64,000 bases of DNA from Fusobacterium varium (GCA_002356455.1 AP017968.1:496001-560000); one strand, 5' to 3'; shown: positions 36,861 to 45,657, counted from the first letter of the stretch. Notes: a model not told the origin generated them from the sequence alone. Translations and numbers: made by a program.

Positions 36861-37805
36861 ATGGCATATAATTTCAAAAAAGAAATGGAAAAACCTGAAA
36901 GACTTACTGGAGGACACAGAATGTGTGCAGGGTGTGGAGCACCAGTAGCAGTAAGAGGAGTATTAAGAGCACTAAAAGAGGAAGATGAAGCTGTAATATG
37001 CAGTGCAACAAGCTGTCTTGAAGTATCAACTTTCCTATATCCATATACAGCATGGAAAGATTCATTCATTCACTCAGCATTTGAAAATGCAGCAGCAACA
37101 ATAAGCGGAGCGCAGACTGCATATAAAGTATTAAAGAAAAAAGGAAAAATAGATGAGTCATATAAATTCATAGCTTTTGGAGGAGATGGAGGAACTTATG
37201 ATATAGGATTCCAGTCACTGTCTGGAGCAATGGAAAGAGGACATGACATGGTTTATGTATGTTATGACAATGAAGCATATATGAATACAGGTATTCAAAG
37301 ATCATCAGCAACACCTATAGGAGCAGATACAACAACAACACCTATAGGAAAAGAAAGCGCAGGAAAACCACAGGGAAGAAAGGATCTTACAGATGTAATA
37401 TCAGCTCACAATGTGGCATATGTAGCACAGACAACATTTATAGGAAACTTCAAAGACCTTCATGAGAAAGCGGAAAAAGCAATCTACACAGAAGGAGCAG
37501 CATTCCTTAATATATTAGCACCATGCCCAAGAGGATGGAGATATGAGGGAGAAGATTTAATGGAAATGTGTAAACTGGCAGTAGAAACTTGTTACTGGCC
37601 ATTATTTGAAGTAATAGATGGAGAATGGAAATTAAGCTACAGACCAAAAGTAAAATTACCAGTAGAAGAATTCCTAAAAAAACAAGGAAGATTTAAACAC
37701 TTATTCAAACCACAAAACAGACATATCATAGACAGAATACAAAAAGATGTGGATTTGAAATGGGAAAGACTTCTTAAGAGATGTGGAGAAGAATTAGATA
37801 AATAG
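36861..37805 (+). CDS. 2-oxoacid:ferredoxin oxidoreductase, beta (TPP) subunit
   Basis: 314 residues. The thiamine-diphosphate binding region is clear: G-H-R-M-C-A-G-C-G-A near residue 18, F-G-G-D-G-G-T-Y-D-I-G near 107 (the Mg-TPP G-D-G motif), and Y-D-N-E-A-Y-M-N-T-G near 136. It completes the four-subunit enzyme. ATG 36861 follows TAGGAGGAAAGGAAT, 12 bases after the alpha stop. Codons here are A-ending (GCA, ATA, GGA), unlike the gamma subunit. Confidence 0.94.
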   Translation: MAYNFKKEMEKPERLTGGHRMCAGCGAPVAVRGVLRALKEEDEAVICSATSCLEVSTFLYPYTAWKDSFIHSAFENAAATISGAQTAYKVLKKKGKIDESYKFIAFGGDGGTYDIGFQSLSGAMERGHDMVYVCYDNEAYMNTGIQRSSATPIGADTTTTPIGKESAGKPQGRKDLTDVISAHNVAYVAQTTFIGNFKDLHEKAEKAIYTEGAAFLNILAPCPRGWRYEGEDLMEMCKLAVETCYWPLFEVIDGEWKLSYRPKVKLPVEEFLKKQGRFKHLFKPQNRHIIDRIQKDVDLKWERLLKRCGEELDK

Positions 37806-37828
37806 TCTGCACAACCAAAATAATATAA

Positions 37829-37855
37829 AGGGGTGGTCTAAGACCACCCTCTCCT
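37829..37855 (+). terminator. Terminator of the oxidoreductase operon
   Basis: GGGTGGTC and GACCACCC form an 8-bp GC-rich stem with a 3-base loop, 23 bases after the last stop, followed by a C/T-rich tail. Confidence 0.7.
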
Positions 37856-37863
37856 AATTTTAT

Positions 37864-38328
37864 TTAAAGACAAGATTGAACGAATTTTTCAGAGAAAAGA
37901 GTTTTTTTAGCTACCTCTTCTATTGACATTCCTTGTTCTAAAAATCTTTTACAAACTAATTTCATATTTTCTCCAACTTCAATAATATGAAAATCAGGGT
38001 CATAAAATCTAATAGCTCTCTGTCCCCAAAAATGTTCTATTACATCATGAACATATTCTATTTCAGAAAAAGATTTTAATTTTTTTATAAAGTTGTCAAA
38101 ATCATCTTCTTCAAAGTACATTTCTGTATCATTACCTTTATATTTTATATCTTTAGACTGTTTGCCAATAAATTCAATCCATGATTCTTTAGTTTGAAGA
38201 GCTAATCCTCCAGTAAAAGTTATATTTGCTCCAAAATCTGAAATGACTCTTAATCCCAAAACTTTCTTATAAAATTCTCTTGATTTTTTTATATTATTTA
38301 CTACAAGCATTGGACATTTAAACTTCAT
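37864..38328 (-). CDS. VOC-family (glyoxalase/bleomycin-resistance fold) protein
   Basis: 154 residues from ATG 38328, which follows AAAGGAGCTGAAAAA on the minus strand; a longer frame upstream overlaps the MATE gene and is not supported by a ribosome site. The vicinal-oxygen-chelate fold is recognised from V-N-N-I-K-K-S-R-E-F-Y-K-K-V-L-G near residue 10 and F-Y-D-P-D-F-H-I-I-E-V near 108. The C-terminal extension (about 120-154), a helix-turn-helix-like tail, is unusual. The substrate is unknown. It starts 22 bases after the MATE gene and is probably co-transcribed. Confidence 0.82.
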   Translation of the reverse strand: MKFKCPMLVVNNIKKSREFYKKVLGLRVISDFGANITFTGGLALQTKESWIEFIGKQSKDIKYKGNDTEMYFEEDDFDNFIKKLKSFSEIEYVHDVIEHFWGQRAIRFYDPDFHIIEVGENMKLVCKRFLEQGMSIEEVAKKTLFSEKFVQSCL

Positions 38329-38350
38329 TTTTTCAGCTCCTTTTTTCCCC

Positions 38351-39682
38351 TCACACAAAACGTTTGCTTTCCCATTTTCTGCTTTTCCATCTAAGCAGCA
38401 TGGCAATAGCTCTGCACCATTCATCAGCAGCATTAGCTATCCAGATTCCAACAAGTCCCCATCCTAATTTTATCCCTAAGATATATGAAAAGAGAACAGC
38501 AACAATAAAAATAAATATTATTCCCATAAACATTGGAAATTTTATATCTCCAGCAGCATGCAGAGAGTTAATAATAACAATATTAAATACTCTGCCTACC
38601 TCTAATAATATCATTAATGGAAATACTTTTAAAGATATTTCTAATATCACAGGATCAGTAGTAAAAATTCCCATTATATTTCTTTTAAATAGAACAACTA
38701 TAGAAGTGACAAAAAAAGCTAAAATTATTGATAACTTTAAGCTCTTGAAGCATTTTTTATAGGCTTCATCAGGTTCATGAGCTCCTACCAATTGACCTAC
38801 TTGTATAGCAGTTCCTTGTCCTAATGAGATGGAAAATGTCATTACAAAAGTTGCAACAAGCATAAGATAAGTACGAGATGCTATATAACTTGTACCAAGA
38901 GCATTTACCATTGATAAAATCATAAGCTGTCCAATATTCCATGCAAGATTTTCTCCAGCTGTAGGGATTCCTATGGAAAGTAGATTCTTTATTACATTAA
39001 ATGGAAATGGAGAAAGATACTTTTTCTTAAACTTAAATTTGCAGTATCTCATCATAACTATCAAACCAACAATACATCCTATTCCTCTTGAAACAACAGT
39101 AGATATACCAACTCCTGTAGCCCCCAGTATAGGCATTCCAAACCATCCAAATATAAACATACCATTACCAAGGATATTTAATAAATTAACTCCAATATTT
39201 ACAAATAGCATAGGTTTAGGATTCCCATGACTTTTCATAATTGCTCCACAAGTAAGAGTAATAGCTTGAAATACACACAATCCTCCAACCAGTTTAAAAT
39301 AAGTCTTGCCTATACCTATAAGCTCTGTTGGAAGCTTTATTTTTATAAGAATATTATTCCAAAATATGAAATAAATAAGTCCCATAAGAACACCTAATAC
39401 AATATTAAATAAAACAGATACACTGATAACTTCTTTAATTTTTTTCTTATTTCTGGCACCAATATATTGAGCTATGAGAATACTTGTAGCCAGAGATATA
39501 AATCCAAATATTACATTTTGAATATTTAATACCTGGCTGATACCACCAACAGCTCCAACAGCTTTATCACTATATTTTCCCAACATAATAGTATCAATAT
39601 TTCCCACAATATTAACTAATAAAAGTTCTAAAAAAATTGGTACAGTTAAGGACATAAGTGATTTAATTTTAATTTTATCCAT
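38351..39682 (-). CDS. MATE-family efflux transporter (intact)
   Basis: 443 residues with 12 hydrophobic segments, the MATE layout. The first helix bundle contains I-D-T-I-M-L-G-K-Y-S-D near residue 29, and the mirrored half is present after residue 230. It would export drugs or metabolites with Na+ or H+ antiport. This copy is intact, in contrast to the TGA-interrupted MATE gene at about 24-25.3 kb, and the two are only distantly alike. ATG 39682 follows GGGGAGATTTTTAA. Confidence 0.9.
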   Translation of the reverse strand: MDKIKIKSLMSLTVPIFLELLLVNIVGNIDTIMLGKYSDKAVGAVGGISQVLNIQNVIFGFISLATSILIAQYIGARNKKKIKEVISVSVLFNIVLGVLMGLIYFIFWNNILIKIKLPTELIGIGKTYFKLVGGLCVFQAITLTCGAIMKSHGNPKPMLFVNIGVNLLNILGNGMFIFGWFGMPILGATGVGISTVVSRGIGCIVGLIVMMRYCKFKFKKKYLSPFPFNVIKNLLSIGIPTAGENLAWNIGQLMILSMVNALGTSYIASRTYLMLVATFVMTFSISLGQGTAIQVGQLVGAHEPDEAYKKCFKSLKLSIILAFFVTSIVVLFKRNIMGIFTTDPVILEISLKVFPLMILLEVGRVFNIVIINSLHAAGDIKFPMFMGIIFIFIVAVLFSYILGIKLGWGLVGIWIANAADEWCRAIAMLLRWKSRKWESKRFV

Positions 39683-40046
39683 TTAAAAATCTCCCCATTG
39701 TTTTTTAATAATATATTACATCATTGTATTTTATAGCATTTCTTTGAATTAATCTATAAAATTTTTAATTTCCATGTAAATAAAAGAAAAGATTATAAAA
39801 TTTTGACTTTTTGTATTTGAAAAGGATAAAATTGGGGTTATTGATGGAAAAAAAGAGATTAAAGATACTTAATAGTATATTTTTATGAAGCTATATAAAA
39901 TAGGAAGAAGTATTAAAAAATTTATTATAATATTAACCGAAAATATTCTTTGCCATATAAATATAATAAAGGAGCTTTTTTATTTCTATTTTTTATCAGA
40001 TATGTTATAATATTCAGTAATATAAAAGTAAAGTGAGGAACAGAAG
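39683..40046. other. Divergent intergenic region, no gene seen
   Basis: The 364 bases are AT-rich. A TATAAT at about 40006 is a likely -10 box for the lysine-rich gene that follows, without a clear -35. Only trivially short open frames occur. Confidence 0.4.
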
Positions 40047-40457
40047 ATGGAGATAATAAGCAAGGATAAACCAAAAGGATTAGCCTACTCAAAACATAAA
40101 AAACTAAAAAAAGCCAAAAGGTTAGAGGAAGAAAAAAAATTTAAAAGACTGACTGAAAATAAAAGAAAAAATGCTGAAAGCAGAAAAGAAAGAGTAATAG
40201 AAAAAGAAAATATAGATAAGATATCTGAAGTGACTATATTAGACTATAACAAAGGAATGCTTCTAATTCAAATAGAAGGGAAGACAGAAAAAAGAGCTCT
40301 TTTATTTGATAAAAAAATAGTCACCAAAGGAAATATTGAAAGAGAAATAAGAAATTTTGAAGTGAAGCTTTATGGTGAAAATTGGAAAATATCATTATTG
40401 AAAGGTTTTCAGGAAAAGAAAGATGAACTTGTCTGGAAATTATCTGAAGAAATGTAA
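40047..40457 (+). CDS. Hypothetical lysine-rich protein
   Basis: 136 residues, not recognised. The first 60 residues are extremely basic and helical, with repeated K-K/R-K and E-E-K patterns that suggest a coiled coil or nucleic-acid-binding tail. The remaining 75 residues (from I-S-E-V-T-I-L-D-Y) look like a small beta-rich domain. No membrane segment or signal is present. ATG 40047 follows GTGAGGAACAGAAG. It lies upstream of two acetyltransferase genes, with a gap of 60 bases. Confidence 0.55.
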   Translation: MEIISKDKPKGLAYSKHKKLKKAKRLEEEKKFKRLTENKRKNAESRKERVIEKENIDKISEVTILDYNKGMLLIQIEGKTEKRALLFDKKIVTKGNIEREIRNFEVKLYGENWKISLLKGFQEKKDELVWKLSEEM

Positions 40458-40517
40458 AATAAGTCCATGCTGTTTGAGTATGGATTTTTTAATACTATAT
40501 ATTTGGAGGAATAAATT

Positions 40518-41045
40518 ATGAAAGAATATATATTGAAGAATGGAAAAAAACTTATAATAAGACTTGCTGAAGAAAAAGATGCAGAAGGACTTTTACTACA
40601 TATAAATGAAGCTGGGAGAGAAACTGATTTTCTTGGATTTGGAAAAGAGGGGTATGATAAAGATATTGAGCATGAAAAGAAATATATAAAGTCATTTACT
40701 CCAAAAAACTTTATGCTTATAGCCATATTAGATGAAGAAATAGTAGCAAGCTGCAGTATAGGAGCAAGAGAAGAAAGAATAAGATTAAAACATATGGGGA
40801 ATCTAGGAATATGTGTTCAAAAAAAAGCATGGGGAATTGGTGTGGGAAATTATTTAATGGAATATGTTTTAGAAAAATCTAAAGAAGGTGGACTTACTAA
40901 AGTAAATCTTGATGTAAGAGTAGACAACGAAAAAGCTATTCATTTATATGAAAAATTTGGATTTGAAAAAGAAGGAACTATTAAGAAATGTCTGCTTATA
41001 GATGGAGTGTATTATGATAATTATATAATGGGCAGAGAGATATAG
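40518..41045 (+). CDS. GNAT-family N-acetyltransferase
   Basis: 175 residues. The acetyl-CoA binding motif reads V-Q-K-K-A-W-G-I-G-V-G-N near residue 105 (Q/R-x-x-G-x-G/A type). The C-terminal V-R-V-D-N-E-K-A-I-H-L-Y-E-K-F-G-F near 135 is typical of RimI/RimJ-like enzymes. Substrate unknown. ATG 40518 follows TGGAGGAATAAATT. The next gene, also a GNAT, begins one base after its stop, so they are a coupled pair. Confidence 0.88.
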   Translation: MKEYILKNGKKLIIRLAEEKDAEGLLLHINEAGRETDFLGFGKEGYDKDIEHEKKYIKSFTPKNFMLIAILDEEIVASCSIGAREERIRLKHMGNLGICVQKKAWGIGVGNYLMEYVLEKSKEGGLTKVNLDVRVDNEKAIHLYEKFGFEKEGTIKKCLLIDGVYYDNYIMGREI

Positions 41046-41046
41046 A

Positions 41047-41484
41047 ATGGTTTTTAAAGCAGACAAAAAGAATTATAAAGAATTAGAAGAAATATGGGAA
41101 AGGTCTGTAAGAGCTACCCATGATTTTCTTACTGAAAAAAATATAGTAGATATAAGGAAAGAAATTCCTTTATATTTTGAGGCAGTAGAAATATACTATA
41201 CTAAAAATTATGATGGGAAAATAACTGGATTTATAGGAACAGCAGAGAAAAAAATAGAAATGCTTTTTGTAGATCCGGAATATTTTGGAAAGTCTTTAGG
41301 AAAAACTCTTATTAGGTATGCCTTAGAAAATAAAGAAATAGATGAAGTAGATGTAAATGAACAAAATGAAAAAGCTTTAAAATTCTATCAGTACATAGGA
41401 TTTGAAGTGATAGCAAGAGATGAATTTGATAGTATGGGAAATCACTTTCCAATATTACATATGAGAATAAAAAAGATGGCATAA
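41047..41484 (+). CDS. GNAT-family N-acetyltransferase (second)
   Basis: 145 residues. E-M-L-F-V-D-P-E-Y-F-G-K-S-L-G-K-T-L near residue 76 is the acetyl-CoA site. V-N-E-Q-N-E-K-A-L-K-F-Y-Q-Y-I-G-F near 100-120 matches YjaB/PhnO-like members. The early W-E-R-S-V-R-A-T-H-D-F-L motif resembles YjaB-type proteins. The gene follows the first GNAT at once (TAG-A-ATG) and ends inside a terminator stem. Confidence 0.85.
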   Translation: MVFKADKKNYKELEEIWERSVRATHDFLTEKNIVDIRKEIPLYFEAVEIYYTKNYDGKITGFIGTAEKKIEMLFVDPEYFGKSLGKTLIRYALENKEIDEVDVNEQNEKALKFYQYIGFEVIARDEFDSMGNHFPILHMRIKKMA

Positions 41485-41499
41485 AACCATCTTTTCTTA
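41471..41499. terminator. Terminator between the GNAT pair and the FMN-binding-like gene
   Basis: AAAAGATGG and CCATCTTTT form a 9-bp stem overlapping the GNAT stop codon, with T-runs on both strands. Confidence 0.8.
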
Positions 41500-41505
41500 T
41501 TTTAA

Positions 41506-42240
41506 TTATTTTGATGATGGAATAATAACTTCTATACGATTTTCATAAGCATTTTTAATAGCTCCAAGAATATCTCCATGAGAATCTTTTATACTCATAG
41601 TAGCTCCAGCTACAACATCAACAAGTTCTTTTTTTTCAGAATCAGATAATTTATTAAATTTTTCTATATCTTTTTCATTTTTACTTTTTTCTTTTAAAGG
41701 TCTTCCATTTACATCAGAAGTTGATTTAGTAAACCAAGTTTCTATTTCAGTAACAGTTTTACCTTTAAAAAACTCTTGATAAAAATTCATTTGCTTATCC
41801 CATTCATTTCTTGGATTCATTCCATAGTCTTTTCCACGTTCACGTTTAGTTTTCCAACTATTTACTTCAGCAGTAATATTTTTTACTGTATTTTCTGATA
41901 CTCCAGTAACCTTTCCAGATTCATGATCAGTCACATTATATCCAGCTGTTCCAGGCCATCCAGAGAAATGTGGCATAGATGGGCCATCATAATTTGGAGT
42001 ACTTAATTCAAGTGCATCTACAACAATATTAATTATTCTACCATTTTCATCAAATAATCCAGAAGCAGTTACATAGTTAAGACTGTATACATCCACTCCT
42101 TTGCTGTCTTTACCAGGACCTACACGGAAATTGGCAGATTTTCCAAGTCCTTGATATACTTTAGTTTCAGCAGAAAGATTAATACTCATTCCCAGAAATA
42201 GACTTCCAGCTAAAAGGGTATAAATTGATTTTTTTAGCAT
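41506..42240 (-). CDS. Exported FMN-binding-domain-like protein with flavinylation motif
   Basis: 244 residues. A signal peptide (about 1-24, cleavage near L-S-A-E) sends it out of the cytoplasm. The mature part begins with a segment containing N-Y-D-G-P-S-M-P-H-F-S-G-W-P-G. Near the C-terminus is D208-V-V-A-G-A-T-M-S216, which fits the D-x-x-[SA]-G-A-T-x-S motif where ApbE attaches FMN covalently to the threonine (T214). This suggests an extracytoplasmic flavoprotein of the FMN_bind/RnfG-like group, used in envelope electron transfer. No apbE gene is in the window. ATG 42240 follows AAGGAGGATAT on the minus strand. Confidence 0.7.
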   Translation of the reverse strand: MLKKSIYTLLAGSLFLGMSINLSAETKVYQGLGKSANFRVGPGKDSKGVDVYSLNYVTASGLFDENGRIINIVVDALELSTPNYDGPSMPHFSGWPGTAGYNVTDHESGKVTGVSENTVKNITAEVNSWKTKRERGKDYGMNPRNEWDKQMNFYQEFFKGKTVTEIETWFTKSTSDVNGRPLKEKSKNEKDIEKFNKLSDSEKKELVDVVAGATMSIKDSHGDILGAIKNAYENRIEVIIPSSK

Positions 42241-42523
42241 ATATCCTCCTTGATTAAAATTAGAATAAATTATACTTAAATTATATAGAAAAAACTATAA
42301 TAAATCAATTAAAGTTATTTAAGATACAAAATTTATATAATTATTAAAAGTATTTTAAAGGTGATGAAACACATAAAAGATTAAAAAAGCTAGAAATATA
42401 AAGGTTTTTATAAACTTAAAAAATGGTAATTAGTATAAATAAAATATATTTATTATTAAAAAAGAGAATATTTTTATCAATAAATTTTTGATATAATTAA
42501 GAAAAAGATAATAGGAGAAAGAT

Positions 42524-43141
42524 ATGATATTAGATAGAGAATTTTATACAAGAGATGCAGTAACAGTAGCAAAAGAACTTTTAGGAAAAGTATTGGTTAA
42601 AAAAAGAGGAAAACATCTTTTTAAAGGGAGAATAACAGAAGTAGAAGCATATATGGGAGCAGAAGATAAAGCAAGTCATTCATATAATAACAGAAGAACG
42701 GACAGAACAGAAGTTATGTACAAGGAAGGAGGATATTCCTATGTATTTTTGATATATGGTATGTATAATTGTTTTAATGTAACAGTCTCTGTAAAAAATA
42801 ATCCTCAAGCAGTTCTCATCAGAGGTTTAGAACCACTTGATAATAAAGAATTAATGATGGCAGAAAGAAAGGTAAAAAAGGAAAAAGATATATCAAATGG
42901 ACCAGGTAAATTAACAAAAGCATTAGGAATAACCAAAGAAGATAATGGAGATGATTTAACAAAAAAGAAAAATCTCTGGATAGAAGATGATGGATATATT
43001 CCTGAAAGAATAACTGAAACTACAAGAATAGGTATAGATTATGCAGAAGAAGATGCTTTAAAACCATGGAGATTTTATATAACAAATAGTATATATGTAT
43101 CTAAAAAAATTGAGGTAAATAAAAAAGAAGCTAAAGAATAA
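42524..43141 (+). CDS. DNA-3-methyladenine glycosylase (Mpg/AAG type)
   Basis: 205 residues. The family signature is I-T-E-V-E-A-Y-M-G near residue 39 (with the catalytic glutamate), then A-S-H-S, Y-V-F-L-I-Y-G-M-Y-N-C-F-N-V near 78, and N-G-P-G-K-L-T-K-A-L near 125. It excises alkylated purines in base-excision repair. ATG 42524 follows AATAGGAGAAAGAT. It appears monocistronic and ends at a terminator shared with the convergent GGDEF gene. Confidence 0.93.
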   Translation: MILDREFYTRDAVTVAKELLGKVLVKKRGKHLFKGRITEVEAYMGAEDKASHSYNNRRTDRTEVMYKEGGYSYVFLIYGMYNCFNVTVSVKNNPQAVLIRGLEPLDNKELMMAERKVKKEKDISNGPGKLTKALGITKEDNGDDLTKKKNLWIEDDGYIPERITETTRIGIDYAEEDALKPWRFYITNSIYVSKKIEVNKKEAKE

Positions 43142-43156
43142 CAGCTTCTTTTTTAT
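43121..43156 (+). terminator. Terminator after the glycosylase gene
   Basis: AAGAAGCT and AGCTTCTT pair around a 10-base loop spanning the stop codon, then TTTT. Confidence 0.75.
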
Positions 43157-43179
43157 AGTAGAGGGGAACTCTGCTTTAT

Positions 43180-44742
43180 TTAGGTTGGAAGAAAATAAAT
43201 TTGGGATTTTCCTCTCTTTTTTGCTTCATATAAAGCTATATCACTTTGTTTAATAAGAGCATCAAAATCAATAACTATATCATAAGCTGTTGTAATACCA
43301 ATACTAGAGCTTAGAGAAATTCCTAAAGGAGCTTTTTTTAAGTCTTCTATTAAAAGAGAAGCTTTTTTTTTGATATCTTCTATGCTCCATGGCTTTAATG
43401 AAACCATTAAAAATTCATCTCCACCAATACGTGCATTCAATTCATTAGGAAAATTTTTCTTAATAATAGAGGAAGTAAGTACTAATATCTCATCTCCTAC
43501 TTGATGTCCATATATATCATTGATAGATTTAAAATTATCAAGATCCATATATAAAATAGTAATTTGTTTTACTTTATCAAATTGTTTCATATATTCATAT
43601 AAATAACGCCGATTATATAATCCTGTTAGATAATCAGTATTAGAACTATGAAGAAGTTGATTTTCTAATTCTCTTTCTTTTGTTATATCTCGAAAAATAC
43701 ATAATTTTCCCATATTTTTTTGAAATGTATCTAAAATAATTTCTTCATGGCACTCTAATACTTGAAGTTTTGATTGGATATAATTATGACATTCGAAATA
43801 TCCATTTTTATTCATTGATGTTATTTGAGATAAATTTGATTTTAACCATTCATAATAAATTTGTTTTACAATAATATTTTTTTCGATTTTGAAATATTCA
43901 ACAAATTTATTATTGACATTAATTATTTTTCCTTCTGCATTGCAAATTAATATTGCAAATTGCATAGTATTAATAATAAGTTGTAGTTCTATATCAATAT
44001 TTTCAAGATCAGTAATATCGTGAGCTATTCCTACAGTTCCCATCATTTTACCATCTTCATCATATAAAGGAGATTTATATGTATTTAAACGACGAAATCC
44101 TTTTCTATTTTTAACTTTTTCATATAGCAGTATGGTTTTTCCAGCTTTACGGACATCTTCTTCACTCTCCATACAGATATAGCCACCTTTTTCATATTCA
44201 GGTTTTGGGATGTCCCAAATAGCAAAATGATCTTTTCCTTCAATATTTTCTTTTGTTTTACCTATAATATTGCAAAAGGCATCATTTACTTTCAAATGGA
44301 TTCCATTATTATCTTTAAACCAAACCATATCAGGAATACTATTTATTAATGTATTCAAATAGTTTTCTGCTAATAATTTTTCTTTTCGCAGTTTTATGCT
44401 ATCAATTATTTTTTCCATTCTAAATAGTACTTCTTGTTCAGATATAGGAGAAAACCATATATCATTTGCAAAATTAAAAAGAGCATGATTATCAGCAAGA
44501 CTGCTATGCTCTAAAATAAAAATCAGTATTATATTGGAATTTATTGATTCTTTTAATTTTTTAATATCGAATTCAGTAGAATAAAAAAGTATAAGTATAT
44601 TGCTTTCCTTAATATCATCAATTACTAGATTGTCATATTTTACTAAACTGTAATTAAAGTGTTCTCTCCCTTTTAAGCTCTTCATTGCTGCATCAATTAG
44701 AGAGTTATTTGGGTACAAAATTTTTAAAATTGCATTGTACAT
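43180..44742 (-). CDS. PAS-PAS-GGDEF diguanylate cyclase
   Basis: 520 residues, no membrane segment. Residues 1-110 look like a degenerate receiver-type domain. Two PAS domains follow (about 125-245, with P-D-M-V-W-F-K-D-N-N-G, and 250-355). A GGDEF domain fills 365-520, with D-Y-L-T-G-L-Y-N-R-R near 371 and an intact active site R-I-G-G-D-E-F near 445. It should make cyclic di-GMP in response to a small-molecule or redox cue sensed by the PAS domains. It lies directly downstream of the fimbrial locus controlled by two c-di-GMP riboswitches, making it a candidate source of the signal. ATG 44742 follows TATAAGGAGTAGTT. Confidence 0.92.
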   Translation of the reverse strand: MYNAILKILYPNNSLIDAAMKSLKGREHFNYSLVKYDNLVIDDIKESNILILFYSTEFDIKKLKESINSNIILIFILEHSSLADNHALFNFANDIWFSPISEQEVLFRMEKIIDSIKLRKEKLLAENYLNTLINSIPDMVWFKDNNGIHLKVNDAFCNIIGKTKENIEGKDHFAIWDIPKPEYEKGGYICMESEEDVRKAGKTILLYEKVKNRKGFRRLNTYKSPLYDEDGKMMGTVGIAHDITDLENIDIELQLIINTMQFAILICNAEGKIINVNNKFVEYFKIEKNIIVKQIYYEWLKSNLSQITSMNKNGYFECHNYIQSKLQVLECHEEIILDTFQKNMGKLCIFRDITKERELENQLLHSSNTDYLTGLYNRRYLYEYMKQFDKVKQITILYMDLDNFKSINDIYGHQVGDEILVLTSSIIKKNFPNELNARIGGDEFLMVSLKPWSIEDIKKKASLLIEDLKKAPLGISLSSSIGITTAYDIVIDFDALIKQSDIALYEAKKRGKSQIYFLPT

Positions 44743-44821
44743 AACTACTCCTTATATTTTAAATTTCTGTTTTCACATCAAGCTTTTAATACATATACTT
44801 AATTGTTCATATATTAATATA

Positions 44822-44850
44822 AGTATAGCTCCAAAATATGCGAATGTCAA
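44822..44850 (-). promoter_or_regulatory. Promoter of the GGDEF gene
   Basis: On the minus strand TTGACA (44845-44850) and TATACT (44822-44827) with a 17-base spacer, about 75 bases upstream of the start codon. The gene is thus transcribed separately from the fimbrial genes. Confidence 0.85.
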
Positions 44851-44886
44851 ACTTAAAAATACGATTTGAAGGTTTTATTTTAACAG

Positions 44887-44916
44887 AAAAGACTATTCAT
44901 TATGAATAGCCTTTTT
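44887..44916 (-). terminator. Terminator after fimbrial chaperone B
   Basis: AAAAGACTATTC and GAATAGCCTTTT form an imperfect stem with T-run on the minus strand. It separates the fimbrial locus from the GGDEF promoter. Confidence 0.75.
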
Positions 44917-44919
44917 ATA

Positions 44920-45657
44920 TTATAAAGTATGAACTTTGTCATAATATACTTTTCCATTTTGATCAGTAATTATCAACTTTGCTTTTTTTCCTTTTAATTT
45001 TTCAGGAGCTTCCATGGTTAAATTAATATCTCTTTCGCCATTTCTTGCAGAAACTCCGAATAAACCAGTAGAATTTATGTCTGAACCAGCTATATTTAAA
45101 GAATATAAGAATTTAAGTGAAGTGTTTCCTTCAGAAAATGAAGAAGCAGAAATTGTAATAGCATTCCCTGTATAATTTAATTTTAAATTAGAAAGATTTC
45201 CTTTGACATTAGGAGTACCTTTGTCTCCATAGATACTAATACTAATCTCTGTTTGAATAGCAATATTTGTTTCACCATTGATTTTAGTGGAATCAGTTGT
45301 TTTTATTTTACCTTGTATTTCTTTAAATGTAAGATAACTCTTATACTCACCATCTTGCATATTAGGTGAAGGTTTTACTTTAAATCGTACTATTTGGCTA
45401 CTTGCAGGTTTTAATGAGATTATTTTTGGAAATACAGTAATATTAGAATTAAGATTATATTTTTCTCCAAAATCTTTATCAGATTCAGAAAAAGATTCTA
45501 ACCTCAAAGGTTGATTTGTATTATTGATAATAGTTATCTCATTAGTAATAGTTTTATTTAAATCTATTTTGAAGCCAGTTGGAGCAATAGAGAAATTTAA
45601 ACAATAAACAACAGATGATGAAATTATAAAAAGTGTTATAGAAATAAGTTTTTTCAT
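44920..45657 (-). CDS. PapD-like fimbrial chaperone (B)
   Basis: 245 residues from ATG 45657, after TTGGAGGATACTT; an upstream ATG lacks a ribosome site. A signal peptide (1-20) directs it to the periplasm. The mature N-terminus N-F-S-I-A-P-T-G-F-K-I-D-L and F-P-K-I-I-S-L-K-P-A-S-S-Q-I-V-R-F match the first domain of PapD-like chaperones (F1-G1 strand region near residue 80). The second domain ends K-V-Y-Y-D-K-V. It would fold and deliver pilin subunits by donor-strand complementation. It is paired with pilin B just upstream and related to two other chaperones of this locus. Confidence 0.85.
   Translation of the reverse strand: MKKLISITLFIISSSVVYCLNFSIAPTGFKIDLNKTITNEITIINNTNQPLRLESFSESDKDFGEKYNLNSNITVFPKIISLKPASSQIVRFKVKPSPNMQDGEYKSYLTFKEIQGKIKTTDSTKINGETNIAIQTEISISIYGDKGTPNVKGNLSNLKLNYTGNAITISASSFSEGNTSLKFLYSLNIAGSDINSTGLFGVSARNGERDINLTMEAPEKLKGKKAKLIITDQNGKVYYDKVHTL

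Noticed and set aside
38329-38433. N-terminal extension of the VOC protein
   Set aside because: It overlaps the end of the MATE gene and lacks a ribosome site, while ATG 38328 has one and begins at the domain edge.
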